Of a stretch of DNA of 64,000 nt, positions 44,331 to 56,259 are shown piece after piece (position 1 is the first letter of the stretch; each line of letters starts with the position of its first letter). The stretch comes from Fragilaria crotonensis. Taxonomy: Eukaryota; Bacillariophyta; Fragilariophyceae; Fragilariales; Fragilariaceae. The DNA lies in NCBI GenBank assembly GCA_022925895.1, contig JAKSYS010000019.1, forward strand, positions 176,982 to 240,981. The letters are read 5' to 3'. The position numbers were made by a program, and so were the translations under genes. The notes under the pieces were generated by a model. It saw nothing but the letters and a program-made list of their open reading frames with translations, did no database searches and was not told the DNA's origin.

Positions 44331-45089
44331 ATCCCATTTGGCTTTTGCTTCCTCCATCAATGTATAGTTTGTTCTTTCAATGACTCATATGCCAATGTCT
44401 CAGCTTCGCCTTGTATAGCTTGGACTTGTTTTTCAACAAAAAGCTGCTGCAGTGTGTAGTATCATATATGCCTTTGGTGCCTCATGGTTGTTGGCCACAC
44501 ATAGTCTGCAAGGTTGTTGGCACAGTGAACACCACGCCCCAAGCAGATTGTTAGTACTACTTGACAGTGAAAGGGTTTGTGCTGATCATTCATTACTTTC
44601 CATTACCCCTGACCACACAATTCTCGCTCACTATGCCTTTGCATTTCTGGAACAGCTGACAGAAAACCAGGCAGCTCAGCCAGATCACAACAAAAGCAAC
44701 AATGAAAGGGTACACTCTTTGTTAAGTTGGATGCTTTCCAAAGTCCACCTGTAATGTCCTCCATCCTTTTTACTTGCCATATTGACAAGCACTTCTGGTT
44801 TTCTGGAGGCGGTGTTGTCATTTGTTGTGCTATTTGACCCTTGCTTCTAGCAGAGAAGCTGCCCTTGTGCCAGGCACGATTCTTCACATTGTTGGTGCTC
44901 GTCGTGTTTTGTTTCCTGCAGCATTTTTGGCAAACTCGGCTTCCCCTAGTACCATGAACAGCCTGGACCCAGGCATCTCCACCATGTGAAAACTTTCAGA
45001 ATTGGGAGTATGTCTATGGAGATTTGTCTGAGGAACGTCCATTTGATATGCATGTCCCACTATGAAAACCTGTTGAGATTTCTACATTT
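44331..45089. other. Spacer between remnants
   Basis: No recognised feature. Short frames only. Confidence 0.3.
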
Positions 45090-45640
45090 GAAGATGTGAA
45101 TTTGTTGCATGACCATGTCACTGAGTTTTCTGCAATGGGTATTGCACTTTGTGAATCAGACGCATGTGGAGTGCTTCTCCAAGCAACAGAATAGTGCGGA
45201 AACTGCTTCGTACGGTTCTGAATTTGTTGTTGCTTGGACTGCAACTGGATGGTTACACAATTCACATGCTCGGTGTGCCTTTGGACAGTCCTGTTTGGAT
45301 GTTGTTTGGTGACAATTAGAGATGTTGTTAAGTCTGCCACAATCCTGCATTCATCTCTGATCAAGCGTCACAATGCTTTGGCATACCACCGTGTTTGTGA
45401 AGCAATTGCTGCTAAAGTCTCCATTCTGTCATTTCCCTGGTAAGAATCAGAATCCTGCTGATGTTCTTACAAAGTTCTTGCATTCTTGGGCCACATCTTG
45501 GCAATTGATTGAGCCCATTCTGTTTTGGAAGGGGGAGACCGATAAGTCTGCATCGACTGATGATCATCAGGAGTTCTCCTTGAGTATTGCATCCATCACA
45601 GAGGGGTGTGAGCAAACCCTACTTGACTACTGGTAGCTAT
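45090..45640 (+). pseudogene. Copia RNase H remnant
   Basis: In shifting plus-strand frames it reads AETASYGSEFVVAWTA (E..T..SE near the RNase H catalytic Glu), then RHNALAYHRVCEAIAAKV. KNQNPADVLTKF and LIEPILFWKGETDK follow. This order is the end of Copia pol as in diatom elements (NPAD(V/I)L(T/S)K, then a ...P.L.W.G(E/D)T tail). It lies 6 kb from the reverse transcriptase remnant. Either one element was split by later insertions or these are two copies. Confidence 0.7.
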
Positions 45641-46639
45641 GGTTGAACTGTTGTTGGGTACTGTGTGCTTGAATACTGTACTACTGTTTGTTTCCTGACA
45701 TGACACTCCATTCTACATCCATGGTACTAGTATGTTTCTACACTGTTTTTATGTGAATTGAATGATGGAAATCCTACAATAAAACCACTACATTTGTTGT
45801 TGCCAAAATTGATAAGTATCATCGGTAGATTGTTCAGATTGGTCACCCATTTCAATCTATCATACCAATGTTTGCCCCTGTTTTGTACTGTTGTTTGCTC
45901 ACTGATAACCCCAAATGAGCTGACGTAACCCCACCATGTATTTCAGGGCATGGAAGAGATCTCTACTTAGTCCAATGACAATCTTCCCAATGAATGCACT
46001 TTATTCGCTCCATTCTCAATATGTCCAGGTCTGTTGTGATTTTGGTCTTCCAGATACTATTTTTATGCCTTATTTCTGTGGTACTAGAAATTTCACTCTG
46101 GTCAAAGTCACAAATGTCCACGAGAATTTCTAGAACACTTTCTATGGCAAGAAGAGTACTCGGAATACAACAAAAACCGCTCATGAAGCGCAAAATAGAG
46201 AAGAAAGTACAAAGTGCACCCAAGGGCAGTGCACTTTGTGGACAGGAGGACTGAAACCGTACATCCATGATCACTCCCGCCGGTGGTTATCCACGATAAT
46301 GCTGCTTGGAACTCCGGTGGTCGTGACAACCCAGATTGCTTTGTCAGGCAGGTGGTACCAAAAACACTTGGCATGTGAACAGACGCATCTGAATGCCTCT
46401 CGCTCGTTGTTGTTCAAACCAGGTCCTATGAACCAGTTGGCAATGAAGAAATTACCGCCGCACACCAACAACAAATCTGCTACTAGTTGAACAGTGACGT
46501 CCGGATGACCTGGCATTTGGCTGCCAGCCCTTCTTACTAGTTTCCCATTCAAGAAGCCACAGTTTTCTTCTCATGGCTTAGTAGAGTGACTCTCAAGCAA
46601 ATGAACTTAGTTGGTGATGAGAGCAACTACCCTTCAGGC
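45641..46639. other. Gene-free spacer
   Basis: About 1 kb. A minus-strand frame at 46552–46271 with a Cys/His pair (CVCSHAKCFWYHL) has no recognised family and no flanking support. Nothing was called. Confidence 0.35.
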
Positions 46640-48300
46640 AATAGACATTTGGTGGGCGATGTGGAAGCGTATATTGGAGTGATTGCTTGTCACGCCTGTG
46701 AAATCTTGCACCCTTCCAGCCCACCACATCACTCGCCACCATGAGGACCTCGCACGCCTTGAACCATCATGCAAGCGTCTCCCCACGAAAGCAAAATGGC
46801 ACCAGCTCCTTGGCGAGCTATGGTCCATGTTGCCTGCTCTCATGGGCATGCTAGGGCTTGTTGCATGCGCTTGAATCATCACGTCCATGACGCAGCAACC
46901 AACTTTCGTACACTTGTCGTCCGGCGCTGCCCGTCCGACTCTCCTCCAGGCATAAGAGACTACATCCCCTTGTCACCTCGGCGCTGTGATGCATGCCACC
47001 TCCTGGGCATGTGGGAGTGCGGTTCAATGCCTTGGATCCACAAGCACTCCTTGTACTCTGGCACGCACCATTCCCTACCCACATCTCCAACGCGGCGCTG
47101 ATCAAAGTTGACACTCCCATTATTTTTGCCTATCTCCGACATGGAATGCTTCTTGGGTGCTGTCATCGCGGCACACAAGGAAATGTTTGCGTTTCATCGT
47201 AATGTTGTCAAGAGCAGGATGGTGTGCAATGCGCAATAATCGGGCCGCGGTTTCCTGGGCTAACAAGGTCTCCTTGATGTTGCTGCTGGCGGTGCGCGCC
47301 CACCTCCTTCATTTCAATGTGCTGCACCAATGTCAGCATTGCTTTATGGCCCGTAATCATTGTATTCTGGGTCACGTTAATGTTATGGCAGAGGATGCTG
47401 CTGGCCATATGTGGTGCTGGGGCTTGCCTGATGACCAGCAATTGCTCACCCATATTAACTCTAATATACCTAGTCGGTCTCCTGCTGGAGAATGCTGCAC
47501 CTACTGCCCGCAAGCAATGGCATCTTGATTGGTGCACTCTCCAAGGAGCCCAAGCCACTTGCGGCTCTGCTCAGTGGAGTGCCAAAGCATCAGCCAATGC
47601 CTGGACCCTGTGGGAGGCCTTCTGTGCCACCATGGGCACCATCCCGGCCCTCCACTTACTTGCCCAAGACCCCTCCCTCCTCTTCTTAAGCTCTATGCCC
47701 AACACTACCCTTGTACCCAGTCATCGACCTGTCCGGGCTTGCACTGAGGAGGATACCCTATGAGTCGTGGACCAGGCATAAACCAGGTTTGGGGCCTTGG
47801 AACCTTGACTTAATCCTCCGGTCAGCAGATGACACGGAAAATTCACGGCCACACCCAAGCTAAAACCTCGGCACTTCCCCCGACTGACGCAGTTCCGCCT
47901 CGGTAACGATCGGTTTAAGATCGGCTCCCATGCCTTCTTGAAGCAGCTCTTCTTTGGCCCTGATGCCTATGTACTTGCTTCCACATTTGTCCCACCACTC
48001 TCGGTTAATTGCCAAAATGGTGTCCGCAACGAGATGATAGTACATGGTCACTCGGGTCATGCTCACTTATGTCCTGCTCACTTCCTTGGGCTCAGCATCC
48101 TTGCACTTGTTTGTACCCAGAGGGCGGTTGCTGACACCATGCCATTCAATGCTGTGTGCGCGTCTCGTCCCGCTGCCCAATGGCCAATGGGTCTACGGTA
48201 TTTCACGGAGATAGTATGCAGCACCCCGCCGCGGATTCCTGTACCCACCAGCACCCAAAGATTCTATGAACAATTGGGTACAGTTCTGACCAAACGTTAA
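46640..48300 (+). pseudogene. Remnant of a tyrosine-recombinase retroelement
   Basis: In broken plus-strand frames it reads KMAPAPWRAMVHVA and, in another frame, KWHQLLGELWSMLPAL, resembling the K.H..LGELRSM...L block of an RNase H-like region. ALSKEP follows, then ANAWTLWEAFCATMGTIPAL and SHRPVRACTEEDTL, matching the ...A..W..F...G..P, then (G)..VR(A/S)RTVEDALR block at the start of tyrosine recombinases in protist retroelements. The match is from memory of DIRS/Ngaro-like proteins. GC content is higher than in neighbouring remnants. The element is inactive. Confidence 0.5.
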
Positions 48301-50098
48301 GTATTGTAAATCTGTGTAGACGATCATTGTAGTAATGTGCTCGTCAAGTCAATCATTTTTCTACCCGGAATGTCATACGTATCTCATCATCCCAGAAGTG
48401 CTGTGCAACAAACAAGTGGAGATAGTTGGCATCAACGAGCACAATCGAGGTCCTTCCTGTGAAGTGCATCAATGCCGCAACAAAGTGATGACCTTGGGCA
48501 TGGTTCTACACATGCAAAAAGTTGAAATACTAAATGGTACATTGTGAGTTGAACTACTAAATGGTACATTGTGACTGTGTTTTTACTGAGCACTCACACA
48601 AATGCACACCATCAAACATTCTTCACTCCTATACACAAAAACAATGAAGAAACAGCAATTGCTGCGTATTTGATTACTATGGTGTGGATTGATGTTGCAT
48701 GGGATTCTTACCCCTGCGTTGCAATTGCCGAGCCAATTATTATGGGCTGATGATGGTCATATAGTGCAGCCAGGTAGTAGTTGCCTTGCTTGTTGGAACT
48801 GTCTGAAAACTTAGAAAGGCAACATTTGCGCAAAAAGCAAGGTGCAAATGCAACATAATTGATTCCAAAAGTGAAAGAATGAACACACACTTGGGTGAGT
48901 AAGCTCCACCTGCTGCTAACACTCATGCTCTTGCCATTTATATCGTTGTTGCTTCTGGTTCATCAGCCAGAGAGTGACAACGATGAAGAGGAGGAGGACC
49001 CAAAAACCAAGAACTACTCCAAAAGGAGCAATGACAAATGCAAGAACAAGGACAACAATCCTAACTTGACTTGTCTAATGCTTCAAATCTATCAATTTTG
49101 TTCCTGAGTGCCTGTCATGGGCGTGCCTGACATGGCGGTATCGTTGTATCCCAACTATGCGGCAGGCAGCATGCTGCTCAGAATGAATTCTCTTCCCCAC
49201 CATATTGAAGAAGTTGGTCAATTCTGTCAAGAATATGGAGCTGCTGTAGATTTACAATGTGGCTTGTTCACAGGTTGTGATGTTTGGCAAGAACTTGTTG
49301 TGAAGTTGGTGTGTGGGAAAAGGAAGTCCAAAATGTGGAGCACCAATTGTAGTATGTCCTTTGTCCAATTTTTCACGTAATCCTGCCTCCATCTGCAGTT
49401 TTAAATGAACCTTGGGGTGGTACAAATCTCTGTGAAATATGGTAGTACATCCGTCCCTCCAACTTGACCTCACACCTTTGCACCGCCTTGATCTTGCACC
49501 CCAAACCGGCCTTTTCTGTTGCTGATGTTTTGATATGTTCAACTCAGCAGGCAGGTGAGGCAATGGCATTACTCTGCACAGGCATCAACTCTGACAACCG
49601 CATCCGACTCCTAGCAGGCCATTGTTTGGCACTCGGATAAAACGTACCGCTACATACACGTCCAGGTACAGCCTGTCATGTCCGGCATCTCTGCAGCTAT
49701 GCTGCGAGGCAGCTCTTTCCGGCTCACCCCTCTGGCTCACCCCACCCCACCTCCGGCTTCGACTCCACAACCTGGCCTGCCCTTGGCCTCTGCTGGGCCG
49801 CAGGCGACGACGACAAGCACTCTACTGTTCGTGTCGATGGAGGGCATGGTAACTCCTCCTATGGCAGCAGGAGCATGTGACAACGTCACAACCCCGCCAG
49901 CTATTACCTACCGGTAGTGCCTCTAGTGTCACTACCAATTTCGAAGTCCATTGCGACAAACAGCCGACGAGCGAGGTGGGAGAGCTGAAGAATCCCGCAG
50001 AATACCAGAATCCATGCAGAAAACAGTTTTCATCGGCGACATGTAATCCTCAGTTCTCTCTAAACTCAAAGGGAAAACCAAAAAAACAGGAGTCCTTC
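48301..50098. other. Gene-poor span upstream of spermidine synthase
   Basis: About 1.8 kb without a supported gene. Short plus-strand frames at 48895–49380 lack domains: one has a hydrophobic start and acidic middle, the other has no signal. A Pro/Thr-rich frame at about 49680–49915 looks like low complexity. Confidence 0.4.
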
Positions 50099-50216
50099 AA
50101 TTCTGGAGCGAACACTTAACGATCCACCGGCCCTGCTGCTGGGGAGGGACAATATCGAATTCTGGAGCGAAAACGTAACGATCCACCGGCCCTGCTGCTG
50201 GGGAGGGACACTCTCG
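50099..50216 (+). repeat. Two tandem 59-bp repeats in the spermidine synthase upstream region
   Basis: Copies at 50099–50157 and 50158–50216 share AATTCTGGAGCGAA, TAACGATCCACCGGCCC and TGCTGCTGGGGAGGGAC. They lie 110–230 bp upstream of the spermidine synthase start. This might duplicate a regulatory site, but no known motif was recognised. Confidence 0.85.
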
Positions 50217-50326
50217 ATGCTGGAGGTGACGTACAGACGGGAGCCGATGGTGTCCTATCGTCGCATCACACGGTCTACTGTCTGCAACTGTCAGCGTCCA
50301 CCATCCAATTTGGACATGCCTCAACC

Positions 50327-51406
50327 ATGAGATCTACTCGAGGCACATCAATTCTAGCCCTTGTCTGTTCTGTTGTCCTTTCCTTCCGTCTTCTCGCTTC
50401 TGCTTTATCTACCCATCACACTAATACCATTCCAATGAGTGGTGAGAATGAATCACAGGGCATTAAGTAAGTGAAACGATTTTAAGGATTACCACTTACC
50501 ACCAAGGATTTTCGCATGTTCTCATGACAACACGCCAATAGTGGTATGGACCTCATCATTGACGGCTGGTTCCATGAGCGAGGTGAGCTGTGGCGTGGCC
50601 AAGCCATGTCTCTCAAAGTTAAGAAAGTAATTGATCATCATCGGTCGCTCTTTCAAGATATCCTCGTCTTTGAGTCGGAAGCCCACGGCAATGTTCTGGT
50701 ACTTGATGGTGTCATCCAGGTCACGGAACGCGATGAATTCTCGTACCAGGAGATGATCGCACACATTCCATTGTTTGCACACGAGAATCCGAAGAGAGTA
50801 CTGGTTATCGGGGGAGGAGACGGCGGCGTTCTAAGAGAAATCTCAAGGCACCCAGGAGTCGAGGAGATTGTCATCTGCGAGATTGACCAGGGCGTTATTG
50901 ACGTTTCCAAGAAATACCTTCCAGGCTTGGCCAAGGGGTACGACGATCCACGCGTTACTGTGCATGTCATGGATGGGGCAGTCTTTATGGAGCAGAATCA
51001 GGATTCTTTTGATGTTATCATTACAGACTCTTCCGACCCGATCGGCCCCGCATCAGTGTTGTTTGAGACACCCTTCTTCAATGCTATGAACAAATGCTTG
51101 CGTCAGGGTGGTATCGTTTGCACTCAGGGCGAATGTATGTGGTTGCATGTTCATCTCATTCGACCACTTATCAAGAGCATTTCCCAAACATTCACCGATG
51201 TTGGCTATGCCTACACCACAATTCCAACGTATCCAAGTGGTCAAATCGGTTTCGTGGTGGCCACCAAGGGGCGCGGGGCGTGCAATGTGCCTGCTCGCAG
51301 GCCCAGTGATGAGGTTCAGAAACAGCTGCGCTACTATACGCCTGAGCTCCATGAGGCAGCCTTTGTCTTGCCAGCGTTTGCAAAGAGAGCCATCTTTGAA
51401 GATTAA
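50327..51406 (+). CDS. Spermidine synthase with N-terminal presequence
   Basis: The gene has two exons, 50327–50466 and 50542–51406, with a 75-nt intron (GTAAGT...AATAG) that restores the frame, giving 334 aa. The first exon encodes a hydrophobic signal-peptide-like segment ending ASA-LST. A downstream Met (MSGENES) could start a cytosolic form. The catalytic part begins with a GWFHERGELWRGQAMSLKV-type strand. It has VLVIGGGDGGVLREISRH (about 133–150), the dcAdoMet-binding CEIDQGVIDVSKKY, and DSSDPIGPA with the catalytic Asp near residue 208. The enzyme moves an aminopropyl group from decarboxylated AdoMet to putrescine. In diatoms polyamines also feed silica-associated long-chain polyamines, so an ER or plastid form would matter, which is an inference. 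The 3' end overlaps the convergent aminotransferase. Confidence 0.9.
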
Positions 51407-52665
51407 ATATTAGGCGACACGGTACCATGTGATAATCTTTCGATCAATAGCTTGCAAGCGGCGTCGACGTCATCTTCTGAGCGACATGCTGCAAAACGAA
51501 GGTATTGGCTGCGATCTTCGATAGACTTTCCATAAAAATTATCGCCTGGAACACATGCGACACCTACTTCTTCTATCAAATACATCGCAGCTTCCATAGG
51601 ACTCATGCCTTGGAGCTTGGCGACGCCTGTGTAGTTGGAAAAAAGATAGTATGCCCCTTGCGGTTGGGAGACTTTGAAACCAACGTCTCGCAAAACCTTC
51701 ATGAGCTTGACTATGCGCCCCCAATATCGTCCGCGCAATCCAACGGTAAAGTAATCATCTGGCAGGCGCAAATAGGTAAGCGCAGCGACTTGCATGGGAT
51801 GCGGACTCATGACAACTAGTTGATCGTGAATGCCGCGGTACACTTCTGTCAAATGAGGAGGGTGGAGGCACCATCCCAACCTCCAACCAGTTGCAGAGGC
51901 TGACTTGCCAATCGAATTGCACATCAAGATGCGATCTTTAGCGTCCGGAAAACTTTGAGGCAGCAAGTGGTGGCGCACATCGACGGGATAGATCATGTGT
52001 TCGTAGATTTCGTCAGTTACAATGTATACGTCAAATTCAGTACACCAATGGACGATTTCAGCGAGCTCCTCCAGACTAAAGACTTTTCCTGTTGGATTGT
52101 GTGGTGAATTCAGCAATAGGATCTTTGCTCCAGAGAGGGCTTCTCGTAACTGGTCTGAATTATACTTCCAATCCCCGCCTATCTCCTTCAGCGTCACATA
52201 GACGGGTTCGAGATGGAATATCTTGCATTGATTTGGATACAATTCGTGGAATGGTTCGAAGATAACCACCTTGTCGTTGGGTTTCCCAACTGTTCTCAGT
52301 GCCGTGGCGACCGCTTCAGTTGCACCTAGTGTGATGGTGATGTGATTGGCATCGGTTTCCTCGTAATTGTACAGCCTACTGTAGTATGAAACTATACTCT
52401 CTTGGACGTCGCGTCTTCCCATGGGAGGGGAGTACTGATTGGTAACATCCGACTTCGAATTTGACTTCGTTTCCAATGCAGTGATGAGACTCGCCTTGGT
52501 CACTGTTTCGGTCGGAACTTGACCTGTAATCACAGAGTATGCCAGCGCAAATCGCACCGACACTGGAGGTGCTTCATTTGGAAATCCTTGACTCAGATTG
52601 ACCGCTCCGTATTCATGCGCAAGGCGCGTCATTTTGCGAATCGTCGACTCCGAAACGGCGGCCAT
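51403..52665 (-). CDS. PLP-dependent aminotransferase, kynurenine aminotransferase-like
   Basis: This 420-aa single-exon gene is given from the ATG at 52665. The upstream in-frame extension starts only with TTG. It is a fold-type I class I/II enzyme: AVNLSQGFPNEAPP at the start, NQYSPPMGRRDVQESI, LGATEAVATAL, FHELYPNQ, NSPHNPTGKVF (substrate Asn, about 184), VTDEIYEHMIY (PLP Asp), and NSIGKSASATGWRLGWC with the Schiff-base Lys near 254. The final RFAACRSEDD has the carboxylate-binding Arg. The NLSQGFP and GKSASATGW pattern fits the kynurenine/glutamine (methionine) transaminase clade. A short insert (TETVTKASLIT...) lies between the first two blocks. No presequence was seen, so a cytosolic enzyme is likely. 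Substrate preference cannot be read from sequence. Confidence 0.88.
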   Translation of the reverse strand: MAAVSESTIRKMTRLAHEYGAVNLSQGFPNEAPPVSVRFALAYSVITGQVPTETVTKASLITALETKSNSKSDVTNQYSPPMGRRDVQESIVSYYSRLYNYEETDANHITITLGATEAVATALRTVGKPNDKVVIFEPFHELYPNQCKIFHLEPVYVTLKEIGGDWKYNSDQLREALSGAKILLLNSPHNPTGKVFSLEELAEIVHWCTEFDVYIVTDEIYEHMIYPVDVRHHLLPQSFPDAKDRILMCNSIGKSASATGWRLGWCLHPPHLTEVYRGIHDQLVVMSPHPMQVAALTYLRLPDDYFTVGLRGRYWGRIVKLMKVLRDVGFKVSQPQGAYYLFSNYTGVAKLQGMSPMEAAMYLIEEVGVACVPGDNFYGKSIEDRSQYLRFAACRSEDDVDAACKLLIERLSHGTVSPNI

Positions 52666-53255
52666 GGTGGAAACAACAAGAATTGGGCGAGAAGAGCTAC
52701 TGAGCAAAATTTGGAATGATTGGGAATTGGAAATTTAGGCGTTGGTCGGTCGCAATAAATCTGCCCCTTGTTGTCATGCTCGTGCACCTCGCACGCCTGC
52801 CGTGTCACACAGACGCCTCAACCGTTGGGATGCGTCAAATTTAGCGTGACTACTGAGTTCATCACCGTATATGATATAAAATTCAATATGCTCTTGAATT
52901 CGACAAATTTCAATCATCCATGGTGCGGATGACCTGGGATTGAAAAATGGTACATGTATACTTTCCTTGCGAGTGAGCATTTTCGCGCCTCAAGTCTTGT
53001 TTTCGAATATCCTGCCAATCCTACGTCCTACATAGCTTTTAAGTTTCATGGTGCCGCACCGAGGATGCCATAATAGCAAATTGATCGGAATAATAGAAAC
53101 GGCCAACATCCCACTACAAGACTCGCAACACATACAACATCACCACATCTTGCCCTCTAGCTACCGTAGGTCATCATTGCTGTTAACATCTAAGGGAAGC
53201 AGGCGACGGGGCCATTGAGTTAAGAGTCACCGCATTGTTGGCCCATAGTTGTGCC
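52666..53255. other. Shared promoter region of divergent genes
   Basis: A 590-bp spacer lies between the divergently transcribed aminotransferase and membrane-protein genes and must hold both promoters. A minus-strand frame (52980–52774) has no support. No motif was recognised. Confidence 0.4.
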
Positions 53256-55661
53256 ATGGGAAACACTCATATCTTTTATCACCGTCTCCCAGCACTCTCC
53301 ACGGCCGTTCTGGCATCGATTGCATACAGCTTTGTGCTCGTGGCCGGAACAACATGCGATTTCATCAATGTCCAAGCGAACCCAGGATCCTTCTTGGAGT
53401 ATGTCACTGATGAGGGCATTACCGTGGATATTACCGAAACTAAACTTGGACTTCTCTGCGAGACGCCCCGTTTTCGTGCGGGAACTGACCAGTTATGGTC
53501 CATGAGCCTCTACTTTTGGATTGCATCTTCCGTCGTTGGAGCCCTCGGTGTGTCGCTTTCGTGGGCACTGACCATCTTCCTTGGTCCCACGGATTTGAAC
53601 TGGAAAGTTCTTTCTTTTCTCGCGGGCGTGTCGGCAATCCTCCAGTCTCCCATGTATGTGATCTTCGCTTCAGAACCCTGCAAGGAAAATGTTTGTACAA
53701 TGTCTACAGGTTGCATCATGCTCAGTATCTCCACTATATTCTGGGTTACTCTAACAATCTTGACTCAGTGTCAAGATCCACCCATGTGGGCGAACGAACT
53801 CAATGCATGGCGAGTCCAGAAGGAGCGCCAGGAAGGCATGGCAAGACAGCCGCAGTTGGAGTCCAGATGGAGTCGTTGGATCAAGCGAAGAAAGTGGGCC
53901 ACGGGTCTCGGTTTGGCAGCCACAGATTCGGAATCCGTGAATGACGTGTCGCGCATGGAGCTGTTGGAGAATGGAAGTTATTATGCAGATTCCAACAACT
54001 CGAGATTAATGCTCAAGGTCATGCCCGACGGAAAACGACCAGACGACGATAACAAGTCTGTGGGAACTTTGGTGATCTCGAGGATATGGTGCAGTATGCC
54101 GAAGAACAGCGCACATTTGCTCAATTGGAACCACTGCCACCGGATTTACTTGATGATGAAAACGACCCGCACAATACTTCTGGAGATGGCATGCCCATTC
54201 AACAACCACGTGAACTCCTGACCATTCATTCCCACACGGAAGCGCCGCCTGCGTTGGAATTAGGAGAGGAGAAGGCATTCCTCTTGGGGGACGGCGAATC
54301 GCCGAACGCGTCTTGCATGCAGCCCCCACGACAGATTATAATCACAGGGATCCGCTCCCTAGCGGAACGAATGAAGCGCGAAACGACGCGCAACAAGTCG
54401 CGATATTCTCACCTGGACGACGACGGAGATTCCGACGCTGATGTTGAGGACGAGATCGACGGTCTCCCAGAAGATTTTACGTCTCCCATGTCTCCACAAG
54501 ATCTGAGCAAACTCTGTCAAGAAGAGACGCCTTCGCCGCCGGGCGCTAAGGATTCGAGAAGTCAAGTATTACTCCACGATTGGAATGCATTGCACGCCGC
54601 GGCAAATGCTGGTATCTTGTTGCCAACGACTATTTCGATCGCAGATACTGTGGACCCCGAGCCCAAGATTTACAGGGCTGAAGATAGTGCCAGCGAGATT
54701 TCTTTGGCATCGTACGGTGACTTCCGGATGATGAAGAGGTGGACGGTGGTGTATCTGGATCATCAGTATCGTCTGATTCATCGAACGACGAATCTCCTCG
54801 AAAACACCGACGCCATCGGCGCCGTGTCCGACGAGCCTACTCGGCAACGAACTCGGTAGGTTCACGCACGTCATTGCTGGACCTAACAATTGAAGAAGAG
54901 ACAGCAGGAGATCTCCAGAGATGGGATCTTCAGGCGACGAAAGGAAGGTCAAAAAGAGTTTATCTCAGGACTATACTTTTCGAGGAGTTAAATCAGCTCC
55001 TGATCGGTTGGGCTTTGCACTTACGGAGACGAAGGAGTCTGGCGTCAATCAATCAGATTCGCTCCTTCGTCTAGAGCTGGACTGCGTTTCGGAGGATTCT
55101 GACTCACATGTCAGTGACATCCTTGGCAAAGCTGGCGAAGCGACAGGCGAATCCCAGGTGGACAACAGTGAGGAAAGTACAGAGTTGAGTTCCAGCATTG
55201 GTTCTACAAAGGACATGACACTCGATCAGCCGCAGGTCACCCTCCGCAACGTGGCCGCGGCATGAGTGTCCCGCGCAGAAAGCGGAGTTCTGTTCACCCT
55301 CTTTCTCCAACTCCGACTCCTCGTGGCAAGTCTGCAGCCGCCAGGTTTCGCGCTGAGCGCGTTGAGAAAGCTGGCATTCACTCGCCTCACATAAATGTGG
55401 TTTCGGATGATTCATCTGCTTCCGAAGATAGTCTTGCCGACAGGTCTTTCCGAAGCACAGTCTCACGTAGGGCCTCGCAAAGCTCGTGTCAGACGTATGC
55501 ACGAGGACACAGTGCGTCGACGAGCCCGAACTGTCGCCCCGTCCAACAAACGCCGTGCTCCACCACAACCAGAAGTTATCATTTTCGACCCCACATTGCG
55601 AGCAATCTTGGTGAGCCGGGATCCCGGTAAAGAGTATGGTCCAGATGAAGCGTCCCTGTAA
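53256..55661 (+). CDS. Multi-pass membrane protein with long cytosolic tail, unknown
   Basis: The ATG at 53256 starts MGNTHIFYHRLPALST. The first about 180 residues hold four hydrophobic segments (near 15–30, 90–115, 125–145 and 158–180). Cys residues in the loops (CDFINVQ, ETPRFRAG, EPCKENVC) could pair outside the cell. A long hydrophilic tail follows, rich in Asp, Glu, Ser and Arg, with LDDDGDSDADVEDEID and RRRVRRAYSAT stretches, ending near 55661 in SRDPGKEYGPDEASL. The tail is spread over five frames with breaks near 54075, 54730–54850, 55000, 55260 and 55500, each consistent with small indels. Tetraspan proteins of this shape are numerous in diatoms (from memory). Function is unknown. 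Confidence 0.6.
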
Positions 55662-56192
55662 GCTCTTGGATCTGATTCGCGTAGCTGTGTATGAATTTTA
55701 AGTTGTTGTGCATGCTCTCTGATTTCTTCTCAATTACTTGTTCAATGAATGCGCCCATGTAGCATGTGGGTTTAGAGCTCAGTGAGTGCGCCGTGTATGC
55801 TCGGAGTCTACCGGCGTACGACTTGCATCATACTGGAGTTTGTAGGAGTTACTTGTTGCTTCACGAGGTACAGTGGTACCGTAGTAGCATGGATGATGCT
55901 GTAACACATGTCACATGTCATATATTTATATCTACTAGTGGGTTCCTCACAACTGATCGGAGTATGTACGATACATTCTGGTGTTTTACAGTATTCATAG
56001 AGCATTTGCGAAGCAACCTGTTTACAGCAAATTCAATGAGTATTCCGTCCAGTAACTTTGAATCCGTATAGTATTTTACTTCAGTAACGTAGGACACTGT
56101 CGACATAAATTACCGTCGATTTATGTACTGTAGACCTGTAGTACATGTGATCCACGTAACAGTACAACGGTACCTCAGAGTGGTCATACTCC

Positions 56193-56259
<67 letters not shown>

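Noticed and set aside
52774-52980. Small minus-strand frame between the divergent genes
   Set aside because: No domain, no conservation evidence, and it sits where promoters are expected.
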